Source of the DNA: Cylindrotheca closterium
Taxonomy: Eukaryota; Bacillariophyta; Bacillariophyceae; Bacillariales; Bacillariaceae
Assembly (NCBI GenBank): GCA_933822405.4
Contig: CAKOGP040002036.1
Coordinates: 64,636 to 128,635 of the forward strand
Length of the DNA: 64,000 nucleotides
Reading direction: 5' to 3'
The notes beneath the pieces were generated by a model that ran no database searches, was not told the origin of the DNA, and worked only from the letters and a program-made list of their open reading frames with translations. This document shows, piece by piece, positions 34,224-44,388 of this stretch. Within the stretch, counting starts at the first letter, position 1. Every line of letters starts with the position of its first letter. Made by a program: the position numbers and the translations under genes.

Positions 34224-36215
34224 GGTTTCAATTTGTTCGGAATGAAAAAGTATGAAGTCCAAATAATTTTGTGAGAGAGCAACTGAGTTGAGCTTTTGAG
34301 CTGCTAAAGTGCGAAACTTTGCGAACGGAAGTTTCTCACTTCGGATACCGCTTTGCGAGATTGTTAGAAATGCGTTAACGTTATGCGGAATCACGAATTC
34401 GACCTAGCCCTTAAACAGGTCACATCAGGTCGAATTCGTGGAACTATCCACATAAAAGTCACTTAACGCCTTGTATATTTTCCATCAGGTGCAATCACGA
34501 ATCGTTAAGTGTGGGTGGCCTCCTCCTAATCAATATTTTATTCAACGAACCCGCATCCATCGACAGATTATTTAACTCTTTGCCGGAAGGAGGAGGGTCA
34601 TACCAGGGCTTTTTTATTAGTTTTGTGCGAAACGAAAAGTCCTAACGTTTCACTGCTACGGCGAACTGGGTCAAAGATGAATTTGAATCTAGCATAGAGT
34701 GACGTTAAATGCACTACTGCTCGCCACCATGCCATATAAATAAGAGCGATCCTACGACTTCATGATCGTCTTATATAAAAAGTGTCATCAATTCCGGTTC
34801 CCAGCAATCGCATTCTTATCGCGCGCTACTGAGGTCCAGACCGCCGGTGACCTAGAGATTCGCGGTATTCAAATTGTCATTGAATGGCACACGTGGCTTC
34901 TAGTACACGTGTACCAGCGGCACGATACCAGATAATGTACAGGTGCAATACAGATGCTGGAAGAGCGAAACCGATCACGTTTTAATTGGTGATGTTAAGT
35001 GGAATACTGCATTACGCCTTGAAAATGGTCGACTACCGGTGAGCATTCAGCATGAAAAAAACGGGACACTGCATTCCCTCTTGAAAGCCAAACGCCTGTT
35101 GGATCAGTGTTTTTCGCCCTCAAGGAACAAATGCGACGATAATGGCAGTAGGAAAAGTAAAACCGCCGGTGACCCAGATATTCGCGGAATTCAACTTTGT
35201 CATTGAATCAATCACACACGTACACGTACCTCCTAGTACCAGGTACCAGGTACCACCGGTACGATACCATCTTGAAAAAGGTCGACTACCGGTGAGCATA
35301 CCGTATGAAGTTTTTAAAATAAATGTTTTGGGATGTCAAAAACGGAACACTGCTTTCCCACTTGAAAGTCAAACGCCTTTTGGATCACCTTGTATCCGGT
35401 TTTAGGTAGACTTTGAAATTATAAAGTCTTTTTCGCCCTCAAGGAACAAAAGAGACGACACCCGGAAAGCCACAGAGTGATCAAATTGACCATCGATCTG
35501 TGTTAGACGCTACTATACTTGTACGGCAGTACACCACCATGCGAGTAATGATAAAAGTGCACAGCGAGGTAGTAGTACCAGGTACTAGGCGATTTGGGAC
35601 AGCAGGACTGCTGGTCAAGAGTCGAACCATACCAGCAAGCAGCAGGACTAGCTGACTTTGTGCACATGAGAGGCTGCAAATCGAAAGGTACTGTAGCACT
35701 AGCGGCTAACATTTTATGTGGTGGCTGGTGTTGGAGGATCTTTCATTGCATTTGTTGGCATAGTATCATCAAGAGCTAGTGCTTGAGTTTGTTATGGTGT
35801 TAGCGCACCATGTGCTTGCATTATTTTAAGTACACTATCATTACATACAGCGTTGACACATCGTACTAGTCGGAAAGTGTAGAGTACCCAGTGGATGTAG
35901 TAAGTTTTAAAAGACTAGTGTGCCTTCGGCGCCAATCTTTCATTGGATACAGCCATTGCTTTCTGTGGTACTGTGGTCGCACAGATCGATATCAAACCAA
36001 ACTGGTTTCAATCTCACCACAATGCATGGATACACTATAATACCAGTAAACACTACATACGTATATAAGGAATGTCTGATATTGACGTAGTCCTATTTTG
36101 CATATATGGCTGTTACATACATTTACTGGGGATTTTGACCGGTGGGTTGTAGTGTCGCAGCATGCAGAGACTTGTTGGTGGTTAGGCAGTTTGATTCATT
36201 GATTCAATCAAGCTG
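34224..36215. other. 5' flank of right VWD gene and repeats
   Basis: No gene is supported in this 2-kb stretch. A short inverted repeat (gaattcg.. at 34391 and ..cgaattcgtgg at 34430) lies upstream of the VWD start. A two-copy tandem repeat occupies 34.84-35.46 kb. The rest has only short frames. Confidence 0.45.
34838..35460 (+). repeat. two diverged tandem copies of a roughly 320-bp unit
   Basis: Matching landmarks are ccgccggtgacc at 34841 and 35162, ggtcgactaccggtgagcat at 35026 and 35279, gaacactgctttccc-like sequence at 35062 and 35343, and ttttcgccctcaaggaacaa at 35109 and 35429. Spacing varies from about 250 to 320 bp, so there are indels. The frames here are not coding-like. Confidence 0.75.
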
Positions 36216-37620
36216 CCCACATGTCTGCGGATCAGGGGGCGCCTCAGTCTCAATTTGAGACTCGCCAGTCGCCGATAAAGCAGCAGATACCATGCCTGTC
36301 ATGGGCGTCTCTCTCTTTCAAGAGCGGCCATCTTTGACAATTTGCGAATGATTGCGTCACGGTATTCGTTGGAATGTTGGTACACATGCTGTTAATCATA
36401 TGGTCGATCTGTTCAGGATGATATGGGTGCCGTGGGCATCTCTCTTTCGAGAGGCCATCTTCGACAAGTTCTCGGCACTGTAAAAGCAGACACGTTGGTA
36501 TACTGTGATTTTATTGCCAATTGATGGACCATCGACTTCCATATCGTCACCAGCGACATCCATCCAGTTGATTTCGCAGGGAGATCGAACTGCCATATTG
36601 TCGTAGTCAATTTGCATCTCATGATCTTGGAAGCAATCAACAACTTTACAGCAACAGAGAAACCGGCCGTCATACTTTTGAACAAATGAGTGCCTGTTAA
36701 GTTTTTCTGGTTTCGCCCTTTGGCGCTTTTGTTCGATAGTATGACGGTCGGCTCCTCTGTTGCTGCAATATTGTTGATTTGCTTCCAATAATAAGATCAT
36801 TCATTCTTGTGTGCGACGATGTGTGTCATGGCTGTTGTGAATGGATGCATAATATTTCATGGGAAATGATTACTGGGAGACATCTGGCGATTGATTGCGA
36901 CATTGTAATAGTTGGAATGCTGTTTGGACTTTTGTTGTTCATATTGTCGATTCGTCTGTCGAGGATGATATGCGATTCAGGGGCGTTTGCTTCGCTGTTG
37001 ATAGAACACTTGAATCGCCAGTCGCCAATACAGCAGCAGATATCATGCGTGTCATGGGCGTCTCTCTCTCTATCTTTCAAGAGGAGGCCATCTTTGACAT
37101 TTCTTCGATGATTGCGACATTGCAATAGTTCGAATGTTGGTACTCATGTTGTGCCTTATTCAAATTGTTGATTCATCTGTCGAGGATAATATTCGGATCA
37201 GGGGCGTTTGCTTCTTTGTTGATAGACTCACTCGCCAGTCGCCGATCCAGTAGCATATATCATGCGTGTCATGGGCGTCTCTCTATCTTTCAAGAGGAGG
37301 CCACCGTTGACAATTCTTCGATGCTTGCGACATGGTAGTAGTTTACATGTTGCTTGGATTGTTGTGTCGATTCGTCTGTTGACAATGATATGCGGATCAG
37401 GGGCGTTTGCTTCTTTTTTATAGAACCATTGAATCGCCTGTCACCGATACGGCAGCAAATATCATGCTTGTCATGGCCGTCTCTCTCTATCTTTCAAGAG
37501 GAGGCCATCTTTGACAACTTGTTCTGATATGAGTTTATATGATGTGCGTGTCTTGGGCATCTCTCTTTCGAGAGGCCATCTTCCGACAAGTTCTCGACAT
37601 GGTAAAAGTCGGAGTGTTAA
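36216..37620. repeat. right array of about 205-215-bp units, inverse of the left array
   Basis: The landmark gaggaggccatctttgacaa (reverse complement of the left-array word) recurs near 37085, 37300 and 37500, with variants near 36325, 36450 and 37575. The words atcatgcgtgtcatgggcgt and ggatcaggggcgtttgcttc recur with it. The array is split by a fold-back element at 36626-36791. Confidence 0.75.
36626..36791. mobile_element. fold-back MITE-like element, copy C
   Basis: Ends are cttggaagcaatcaacaact and the inverse attgttgatttgcttccaat. It is more diverged than copies A and B, and the flank reads gatcattcattct. Confidence 0.55.
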
Positions 37621-37748
37621 TTTGCTGTGATTCGATTGTCGATCGATCGGCCATCGCCTTCCATCCATGTCGATCGTCACCATCCATCCATCCGATCGAT
37701 TCATTCATTCATTGATTCCAGGTTACTCGACTTGAGCATGATCTTATT

Positions 37749-37903
37749 ATTATTGGAAACAAATCAACAACGTTACAGCAACAGACAAGCCGGCAGTCAT
37801 CGTTTCGAACAAGAACACCTGAGCTGGTTACGTTCTTCTGGTGTCGCTCTTGGGCACCTTTTGCTGTTCTTTTGCTGCAACGTTGTTGATTTGCTTCCAA
37901 TAT
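37749..37903. mobile_element. fold-back MITE-like element, copy B
   Basis: Ends are attattggaaacaaatcaac and the inverse gttgttgatttgcttccaat. The interior closely matches the inverse of copy A, including gaacgtaaccagctcaggtg. It is non-coding. Confidence 0.6.
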
Positions 37904-37940
37904 TATACTGTACGGTACTAAGTAGTAAGCTCATTCATTC

Positions 37941-37994
37941 TCGTGGTGTGTGACGGTGTGTGACGGTGTGTGACGGTGTGTGACGGTGTGTGAT
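37941..37994 (+). repeat. 11-bp minisatellite
   Basis: About five near-perfect copies of tgtgtgacggt. It directly abuts the fold-back element copy B on the outer side. The corresponding edge near 21215 has a much shorter form (caccgtcacacacc). Confidence 0.85.
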
Positions 37995-38587
37995 ATGAAA
38001 GATAAGATCATGTGAATCAATGAATGAATGCAACACATTTCTTGGAAAATGATTATTGTGAGATCATCCCAAGAGTAATTTTAGGATCAGCGTGCGTGCA
38101 ATGATCAGTTTTGTTGTTAAACTCGAACAGTCTGGTGCGTAACGACCTTGTCCGAACGTCCGAATTTTAATCGGACAGTTCCCGAACCTCGTCTCAAATT
38201 TCAAGCAAGCATAGAAGTGGACAGTTGCCTACTGTGCTGATACCAAAAGCTATGCGCCTTTTTGTTTCTTCAACACTGAATTAGAATCGAACATACCTAA
38301 TAATCGAATGCAACTGACAACATTCACATGCATCATTCTATACTACGGACGGTTTCGTTAATTGCATTCCAGCTAGTCGATTAGACTGGTTCGATCACAT
38401 GAAACTCCATCCTGCATTTTTCAGTCATCACATGCGATGACCGCGTGGCCCTGATTTCTGATTTTCATTCACAAGCATTGCGTAATAGCTTCATCGCGGT
38501 GCACAATAATACCATACAGCATACAGTACAGTACGCATTATCAATTCAATTTCTTGCAGCAACCAAAAGGGATTCTGATTTTAAGTG

Positions 38588-38631
<44 letters not shown>

Positions 38632-38758
38632 TTGAACACGAACGAGGAGACAAAAGCAAACTCAACGAACGAACGAACGAACGAACGAAATATTTGGACC
38701 AAACACATCCATCCAACAATAGCGCAATACAAAAAAAGAAGAACAGAATAATTGCAAG
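37995..38758. other. intergenic with microsatellites
   Basis: No gene is seen. An (AATC)n run lies at about 38587-38631 and an (AACG)n run at about 38664-38690, just upstream of the gene that starts at 38759. Confidence 0.5.
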
Positions 38759-39452
38759 ATGAAACTGTCAAGTGCTATCGCCATTTCCTTCTGTTTATTC
38801 TTGCTATCGCCAAGAAGCATGGTGCAAGCAGCAAAGATAAATTCAGGACGTTCTGTTGTTGTTGAATCATCAACATCATCATCGGTATCGTCAGTATCCA
38901 CGAATCATAGAATTCTGGAAGGAGATGATGACGGTGATGCAGGAGACGAAGAAGAAGAAGAAGTAAACGACAATCAAAGCAATCAAAGCAATCAAAGCAA
39001 TCAAAACAATCAATCCAATCAATCCAATCAATCCAAACAAGCCGTACCACAGGATCCCAACACTCCCATTCATGACAAGGACAATCATCAACCCATTTTG
39101 TTCAATCGCAAACAGTTAGTCTTGTTTGCGGGTCCTCACAATTCGGCATCGACGTCCGTGGAAGAATTCATGGCGCAGTGGGCGGAATCTGGTTGGAAAC
39201 GTGGGCATCCCCATACCAAAGCGTGCGTACGAATATATATGTGAAACGATGATGGTTGTCATTTGTATACCAAGATTATGTATTTGTTGCGATGGGATCG
39301 GACGCAGCATCACCCAATCCTGACATCTCTTTTTGGTCGTTGTGGTTCCATTTTGATTGCATTTTCTCACCTTTCGTTCTTCCTCCTATTTTATAATCAT
39401 CTATCTTTGTTGTGGAATTTAAAAATTTGCAATGCACACAAACACGCTACAC

Positions 39453-39527
<75 letters not shown>

Positions 39528-40766
39528 ACATGTACACAAAACAGTCTGGAATATTGGAGATGGCCGAGAGTCATGGGAACCTACGGAACGCATGGCACCA
39601 AAGTCTTTGGTCGACTGGTAACCGAACCGAACAATGATATTTTGCACCGCTCCATTATGGATACCATTGCGCAAAGCATGAACGAAGCGCCAAATGGAGT
39701 GATTGTCGGTACGGAAGAATTTGATCAAGTCGGACCGGATGCATTGAACAATGCAATTCCGGCCATTAAAAAACTCATCCGGCATTTGAATCTCAACAAT
39801 GAGGATGTTACCTTTGTGTTGAACTATCGGTCGCCCCGACTGGATCAATGGGTCAGTATTTGGAAGCATGAGGAAGGTGACTTTATGGATTCTACCTACG
39901 AAGATTTCTTGTGCATGTCTCACAACGATCCTGCCGAAAGGAGACGACGATTTGATATGCTGGGAGCCCAAATGAATCCCCTCGGTGCGGCCCAAATCTT
40001 TTTGGAAGAAGGATGGAAGGTCAAACTCATTGATATGGGTGGTGTCGAAAATGATGATAAGGATATTTCACACGTCATTGGCTGCCGCGTCTTGTTGGCC
40101 GGTTGTATCGACGGCTTTTTGGGATCCTTGGGGGACGAACTGCCGCGGGAAAATGCAGTGGAAAAACCATTTGACGAATTGAATGACGAAGAATCCGGCA
40201 AGATGGAACAATTGTTTCAGAATCGTGATTGTGGATACCAGCATTCCCTCAAAAAGTGGATTGACAATGGACAGATGGAAATCGAATACCAAGATACGCT
40301 ATGGAAATCATGCGAAAGCGGTCGTCAATCGTATTACACCAGCTTGGTCGGTGCTACCGAAGTCCTCTTCAATGCATTTTTGTCCCAATTGGAATGCAAA
40401 GACAATCCACACGACCTTCGTGATGGAATCACCATGGACCAAGCCTTGGGAAACAATAATACAATCGGCCATATGGTCAATGGATTTGTAGAGGCGGTAC
40501 TAATTCCTCTCGTTTTCTTGGGTGGTGTTGGCTATGTCATGATGATGATGCTCAAGGGTAAACAACAACGACGATTGGATGAACGGGGCATTGCCGTGGT
40601 CCAAGCAGAAATGACACCCTACCCATCTTCGGCCTTTCAAGACGACCATGAAAATGAAGGAGGAGGTGACGATGATGGTGATGATGATGAAAATGACAGT
40701 GACGACGATGTAGAAGAAGTCTATAAGGATCCAGCTAAGAGTGAAGATGACAAAGATGGGGAGTAG
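38759..40766 (+). CDS. sulfotransferase-like type I membrane protein
   Basis: Exons are 38759-39222 and 39545-40766. The 322-nt intron runs GTGCGT..ACAG in phase 2, and the product is 561 residues. Splicing joins HTKA to LEYWRWP. A signal peptide (MKLSSAIAISFCLFLL) is followed by an acidic stretch and six NQS sequons packed into about 20 residues (near 73-95). A P-loop-like motif LVLFAGPHNSASTS (about 119-132) matches the PAPS-binding start of diatom sulfotransferase-like families. Downstream, TFVLNYRSPRLDQWVSIWK resembles the second PAPS-contact region. A membrane span (about 470-492, VLIPLVFLGGVGYVMMM) is followed by basic residues and a long acidic tail. I infer an ER/Golgi or surface enzyme with its domain in the lumen. 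Sulfotransferase activity is not proven by this sequence. Confidence 0.82.
39455..39528 (+). repeat. (CAA)n microsatellite inside the intron
   Basis: About 25 CAA units end only 16 nt before the exon 2 splice acceptor (exon 2 starts 39545). The run occupies the place where the polypyrimidine tract would be expected. Confidence 0.95.
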
Positions 40767-41358
40767 ATATGTCTGTGCATACTATGTGAATACTATGTGA
40801 AGATGAGGAATACTACAGTATAGAAGGAGCGAGGAGGGGTACTCCTAAGTTTAGGACAAAAATTGCGTAGATAACAATGCAATAGGATATAATAACTGAA
40901 AAGTATTACAGCTGGTAGAAGCGCCTCCTACAGTACATGTACTGAGTACGCTACAGTACGAGAACTGATCTCATCGGATCGATATTGATTGGATGCCTTC
41001 TGCAGATTATTGCCAGATGGCAACGAGATCTTTTTTTTTTTCAACTCCACTTTTGGGAGGGAATATTACGGTTGTAGGATGGTCCGGCGTGCGTGTTTCA
41101 CAACTTTTGTTGGCTCTTTTCTGGTGGCGTCACTATTTTTCTGCCAGCTATTCCGTTGCGCAGGCCTGACTTGGCGCGGAAAAAGTTCGTAGGATCAAGT
41201 TCTGCGGATGAGAAAAAGCATCATCATCGTTTCTGAGAGTAAAATATTCATCTGGATTATATTGCAATTGAGAACCTTGATTGATTGATAGATANNNNNN
41301 NNNNATTGATGAGTGCATCTAATATCTGTGTATTGAACCACTCATCATAAAAACTACC
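40767..41358. other. intergenic with assembly gap
   Basis: The stretch ends with a 10-N scaffold gap at 41295-41304, flanked by attgatag/attgatga. The frame at 40989-41192 has no support. Repeat collapse may be hidden at the gap. Confidence 0.6.
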
Positions 41359-41961
41359 ATGGAACACTTACAACAATCACCACAAGACGCAAAAACTGAG
41401 CAGTCACGGCCTACCGTTGGCTATACCACCTCTGATTTTCCGGTTGATGCTGTCAAACCCAGGACGAGGTTTAACCTATCAGACAAGCGTCCTGTAGACT
41501 TTCCAAGAAAAAAGAATGGGTCTCAGAGGCAACGAAATGGTCTAAGGCTAGAAGATGAAGCGAAGCTAGAGGGGGAACAGCCATCATCATGGCTTTGCTT
41601 TGCCCCTGACATGACGTCTAGTGGTGAGAGAACCGCCCCAGCAGCAGTAGCATCACAACAACAAAAAGCTGCCGAGAGATTTTCAAAACGTAATGTTAGA
41701 AGAGGAAAAGATTCTGCGTCAATTCCCCAGTCTAATTTGTTGTTCGATGACAATACTGCTGGTGATGACTACAATATTTCTGATGATGATGATATGTCAG
41801 GGATTGTATCTGCTCTTACTACCAAGACTCCTGTTGCCGGCAATCGGGGCAAGAAGCTGGATCTATTCCAACCGATCTATGACCGAATGGGGATATATTC
41901 GAAAAAGGACAAGGAGGGGCTCCGGGATGCCATTGCTGATCTTTTGTTCATTGTGCGATGA
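41359..41961 (+). CDS. uncharacterised hydrophilic protein
   Basis: Intronless, 200 residues, starting at an ATG in context taccatgg 54 bp after the gap. It is hydrophilic and mostly disordered, with a basic patch (PRKKNGSQRQRNG) near residue 50 and an acidic patch near 140. The best-ordered part is the C-terminal 35 residues (KLDLFQPIYDRMGIYSKKD, then LRDAIADLLFIVR), which look like an amphipathic helix. That end loosely resembles the C-terminus of the protein at 57503-59794 (PKNDFERIMADLLFL). No known domain, signal or span is present. The gene could be partial if the gap hides an upstream exon. Confidence 0.55.
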   Translation: MEHLQQSPQDAKTEQSRPTVGYTTSDFPVDAVKPRTRFNLSDKRPVDFPRKKNGSQRQRNGLRLEDEAKLEGEQPSSWLCFAPDMTSSGERTAPAAVASQQQKAAERFSKRNVRRGKDSASIPQSNLLFDDNTAGDDYNISDDDDMSGIVSALTTKTPVAGNRGKKLDLFQPIYDRMGIYSKKDKEGLRDAIADLLFIVR

Positions 41962-42776
41962 TGATCATGATAATAATTCAATGAATGCCATCTGAGATAG
42001 TACGAAAATCAGGGGATGACCATGCCAACACCTTGACATGGCTTAATTTTTCGACTTTCAGTGCATTATTGATAACGAACATCTTCTTCAATTCTTGTCG
42101 CGATTCCGCAAAAGTGCGAGAGCACGATCGAGTGGCTGAAAAACAATAGACTGGCTCTGCCAAACTAGCATATAGAACAAATGTCTAGACAAGTACTATT
42201 CATTGAACGAACTGATTGATTCGCAAGATGCTGTGTACTCTAGGGATCCTTGACCCTATCAAGCGATACTCCATAGCTAACTCTTGATTTGGTGAGGGGA
42301 ATACCAGCGGGCGGCATAGTATCAGCATGCCAAGAAGGAGGAACAATCAACTTCTGATTGCTCCAAAAGCAAATGTTATGATGATGATTCTAGACAGCTG
42401 TAAGGCTTTGAAAGCAAGGACCATGAATCATGATGAGAACCGCATGTGATCGTGGCAAATTGAATTTGAACTACCATTGCTAGACCCAAGAGTAAAACAT
42501 AGATGGCAGTTGGTGTAAGTAATTCGATCCCGACGAAATCACAGAGCTTCCCGTAACGGCCGCCATAATTGGAAAAACAGAGCAATTATTGGTGCCACCT
42601 AAAACACACGTGCTTTCGACAAAGATTTTGCAAAAAAACGAAAGAATTTGGTGAGTCGAAACAGAAGTGTCACGCGTGGTCCATCATCGTCCAGAATCAC
42701 ATTCCAACAGATACCTGCCCAACACTTTGATTGACAAGTATCTCCATTCAGCTCAGCACAATAACCAGTAGTAGTC
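41962..42776. other. intergenic, no supported gene
   Basis: This 815-bp spacer precedes the Asp-tail membrane protein gene at 42777. Only short frames are seen and no repeat is obvious. Confidence 0.4.
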
Positions 42777-43877
42777 ATGGACAAGCAAGAAGAGTTTCAA
42801 GACGAGCTTGCCTCACTCAATTTCAACGGTGAACGAGAAACGAAGCCTCTTCATCGCAAACCGAAGTTTTGGATTCCGGTTGGAATCATAATTATTGCAA
42901 TCATAGTTACCATCGCTGTAACAGCCTCTGGTAGCTCTAGTAGCGTCGAATCGTCACCAGAGATTCTGCCTGGTTTGAGTGATGGGAGTAAGGATGGAAA
43001 CTTCAATTCTGTTCCAGCCCAACCCACATCATCCTCCCAAAAGACGAACCCTCCTACGATGCCTCCAACCACCAGTCCTCCTACAGAGGCTCCTCCTGCA
43101 GCTGTTGCCTACGATCCCCCTTCAGCAGCAGAATGCCAAGCGATTGCCCAAGGTGAAAGTGTAGCTGGACAATCTGGTATGATTCAACACAGCTTTCAGG
43201 TTCCAATGGATGTTGTCTTGGCTGATTCAAGCAATATCATTGATGAGTCGGCAATTGTCCAACAGCTACAAGACAAGGTCCAAACGAGGCTTATGCCGGA
43301 TATGGCCGGGTGTAACACCCGACGAAAGCTCCGAAGTGGATTGTCTACGATGGAACAGCACCATCCACATCGCCAACTGGATGATAATGCCTATGTTATT
43401 GCGAATGCAAAGTCACAAGTCGCGGCACAACTGATCGGTTGTCAAATGAGCAGTAGCTTGAACTGCATCCATGTTGTTGTGAGTTTGAATCTCCATTTGA
43501 AAGGAATTGAAACTACAGATGCTTTGATGAGATTGATCTCGGACACCTTTGCACCGCCGGAAGGAATGGTGAACAAGTTGGAGCTGAATGAACCCATTGT
43601 GGGGCTATGGATCAGCTCGGTGGCAACTTCGGCGCCAGTTGCTGCTCCGCCAACTCCACCAGCTCCAACGCCATTTCCTCCTGGACAAACGGCGCCTGGT
43701 GATGGGTTCACACCAATTCGATATGATCAAGATGATGATTTGTATGACGATTTGTATTATGATGATTTGTATGATGATGACGCTGATGATGACGCTGATG
43801 ATGATTTGTATGATGACGACGCTGATGATGATGATGATGTGTATGATGATGACGCTGATGATGATGATACCCTTTAA
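42777..43877 (+). CDS. Asp-tailed membrane protein with novel ectodomain, copy 1
   Basis: Intronless, 366 residues. A short cytoplasmic N-terminus (EEFQDELASLNF, then PLHRKPKFWIP) leads into one span at about 31-51. A Pro/Thr-rich linker follows, then the shared ectodomain (about 111-282): YDPPSAAECQAIAQGE, MDVVLAD, RLMPDMAGC, YVIANAK, LNCIHVVVSLNLHLKG. The four conserved Cys could form two disulfides. After a PTPFPPGQTAP linker the protein ends in an Asp/Tyr-rich tail of about 50 residues (units like LYDDDADDD). With the neighbour at 44389 it shares the cytoplasmic FQDELA box, the span, the domain and an acidic tail, so the two arose by tandem duplication. An acidic extracellular tail could bind calcium or polyamines, which is inference. 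Confidence 0.87.
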   Translation: MDKQEEFQDELASLNFNGERETKPLHRKPKFWIPVGIIIIAIIVTIAVTASGSSSSVESSPEILPGLSDGSKDGNFNSVPAQPTSSSQKTNPPTMPPTTSPPTEAPPAAVAYDPPSAAECQAIAQGESVAGQSGMIQHSFQVPMDVVLADSSNIIDESAIVQQLQDKVQTRLMPDMAGCNTRRKLRSGLSTMEQHHPHRQLDDNAYVIANAKSQVAAQLIGCQMSSSLNCIHVVVSLNLHLKGIETTDALMRLISDTFAPPEGMVNKLELNEPIVGLWISSVATSAPVAAPPTPPAPTPFPPGQTAPGDGFTPIRYDQDDDLYDDLYYDDLYDDDADDDADDDLYDDDADDDDDVYDDDADDDDTL

Positions 43878-44388
43878 TCACAACCATGTTCGCAAGAAGT
43901 GTGAGACTCAGACTCGATGCCTGTCGTCGTAAACTAATTTCATAGTATCCTAAAAGCGCATAGGACTAGACAGTACGTTTTAAAAATATTTTATTTCTGT
44001 CATCTGCTAGTCACTCATCTACTACGGTAGTTACCTCTTCAAACTGGTATGACATCACTACGATACTACCCTGCCGTCAATTTTGAAATTGCTTCTCGAG
44101 TTTTTGGGATTTCGAACGACCATGTGAATAAACCATAAGTGAGATATTCTGTTTTGCCGAAAATTTATCTAGGCTTTCGACGAAAATACTATTTGGCAAG
44201 AGCCATCACTAGGAAGAAATTATCTGCGCGACCATCAGTACGTCACGTATTTTGGTGACATTACCCGACCCACAACTTCTTGTAATAATATTTTTAAAAG
44301 CTTATATCTGTTGCGTGTTTGAAGGTTGACGCATACAGCAACAGGAGCAAAGGCATTCACATCTATTGTGCTAGCCTCTCACATCACA
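43878..44388. other. spacer between the tandem Asp-tail genes
   Basis: A 511-bp A/T-rich spacer containing the promoter of the second copy. An in-frame TTG at 44326 precedes the ATG at 44389 but would make an unlikely start. No other feature is seen. Confidence 0.4.

Noticed and set aside
32724..34274. 516-codon plus-strand frame opposite the right VWD gene
   Set aside because: It is the exact antisense of a strongly supported secreted protein. Its sequence has no domain, and it stays open through codon-usage bias of the real gene.
39432..39640. Start of a poly-Gln protein upstream of the sulfotransferase-like second exon
   Set aside because: The Gln run is the (CAA)n part of the intron. 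Splicing 39222 to 39545 joins a signal-peptide exon with the P-loop to the rest in frame.
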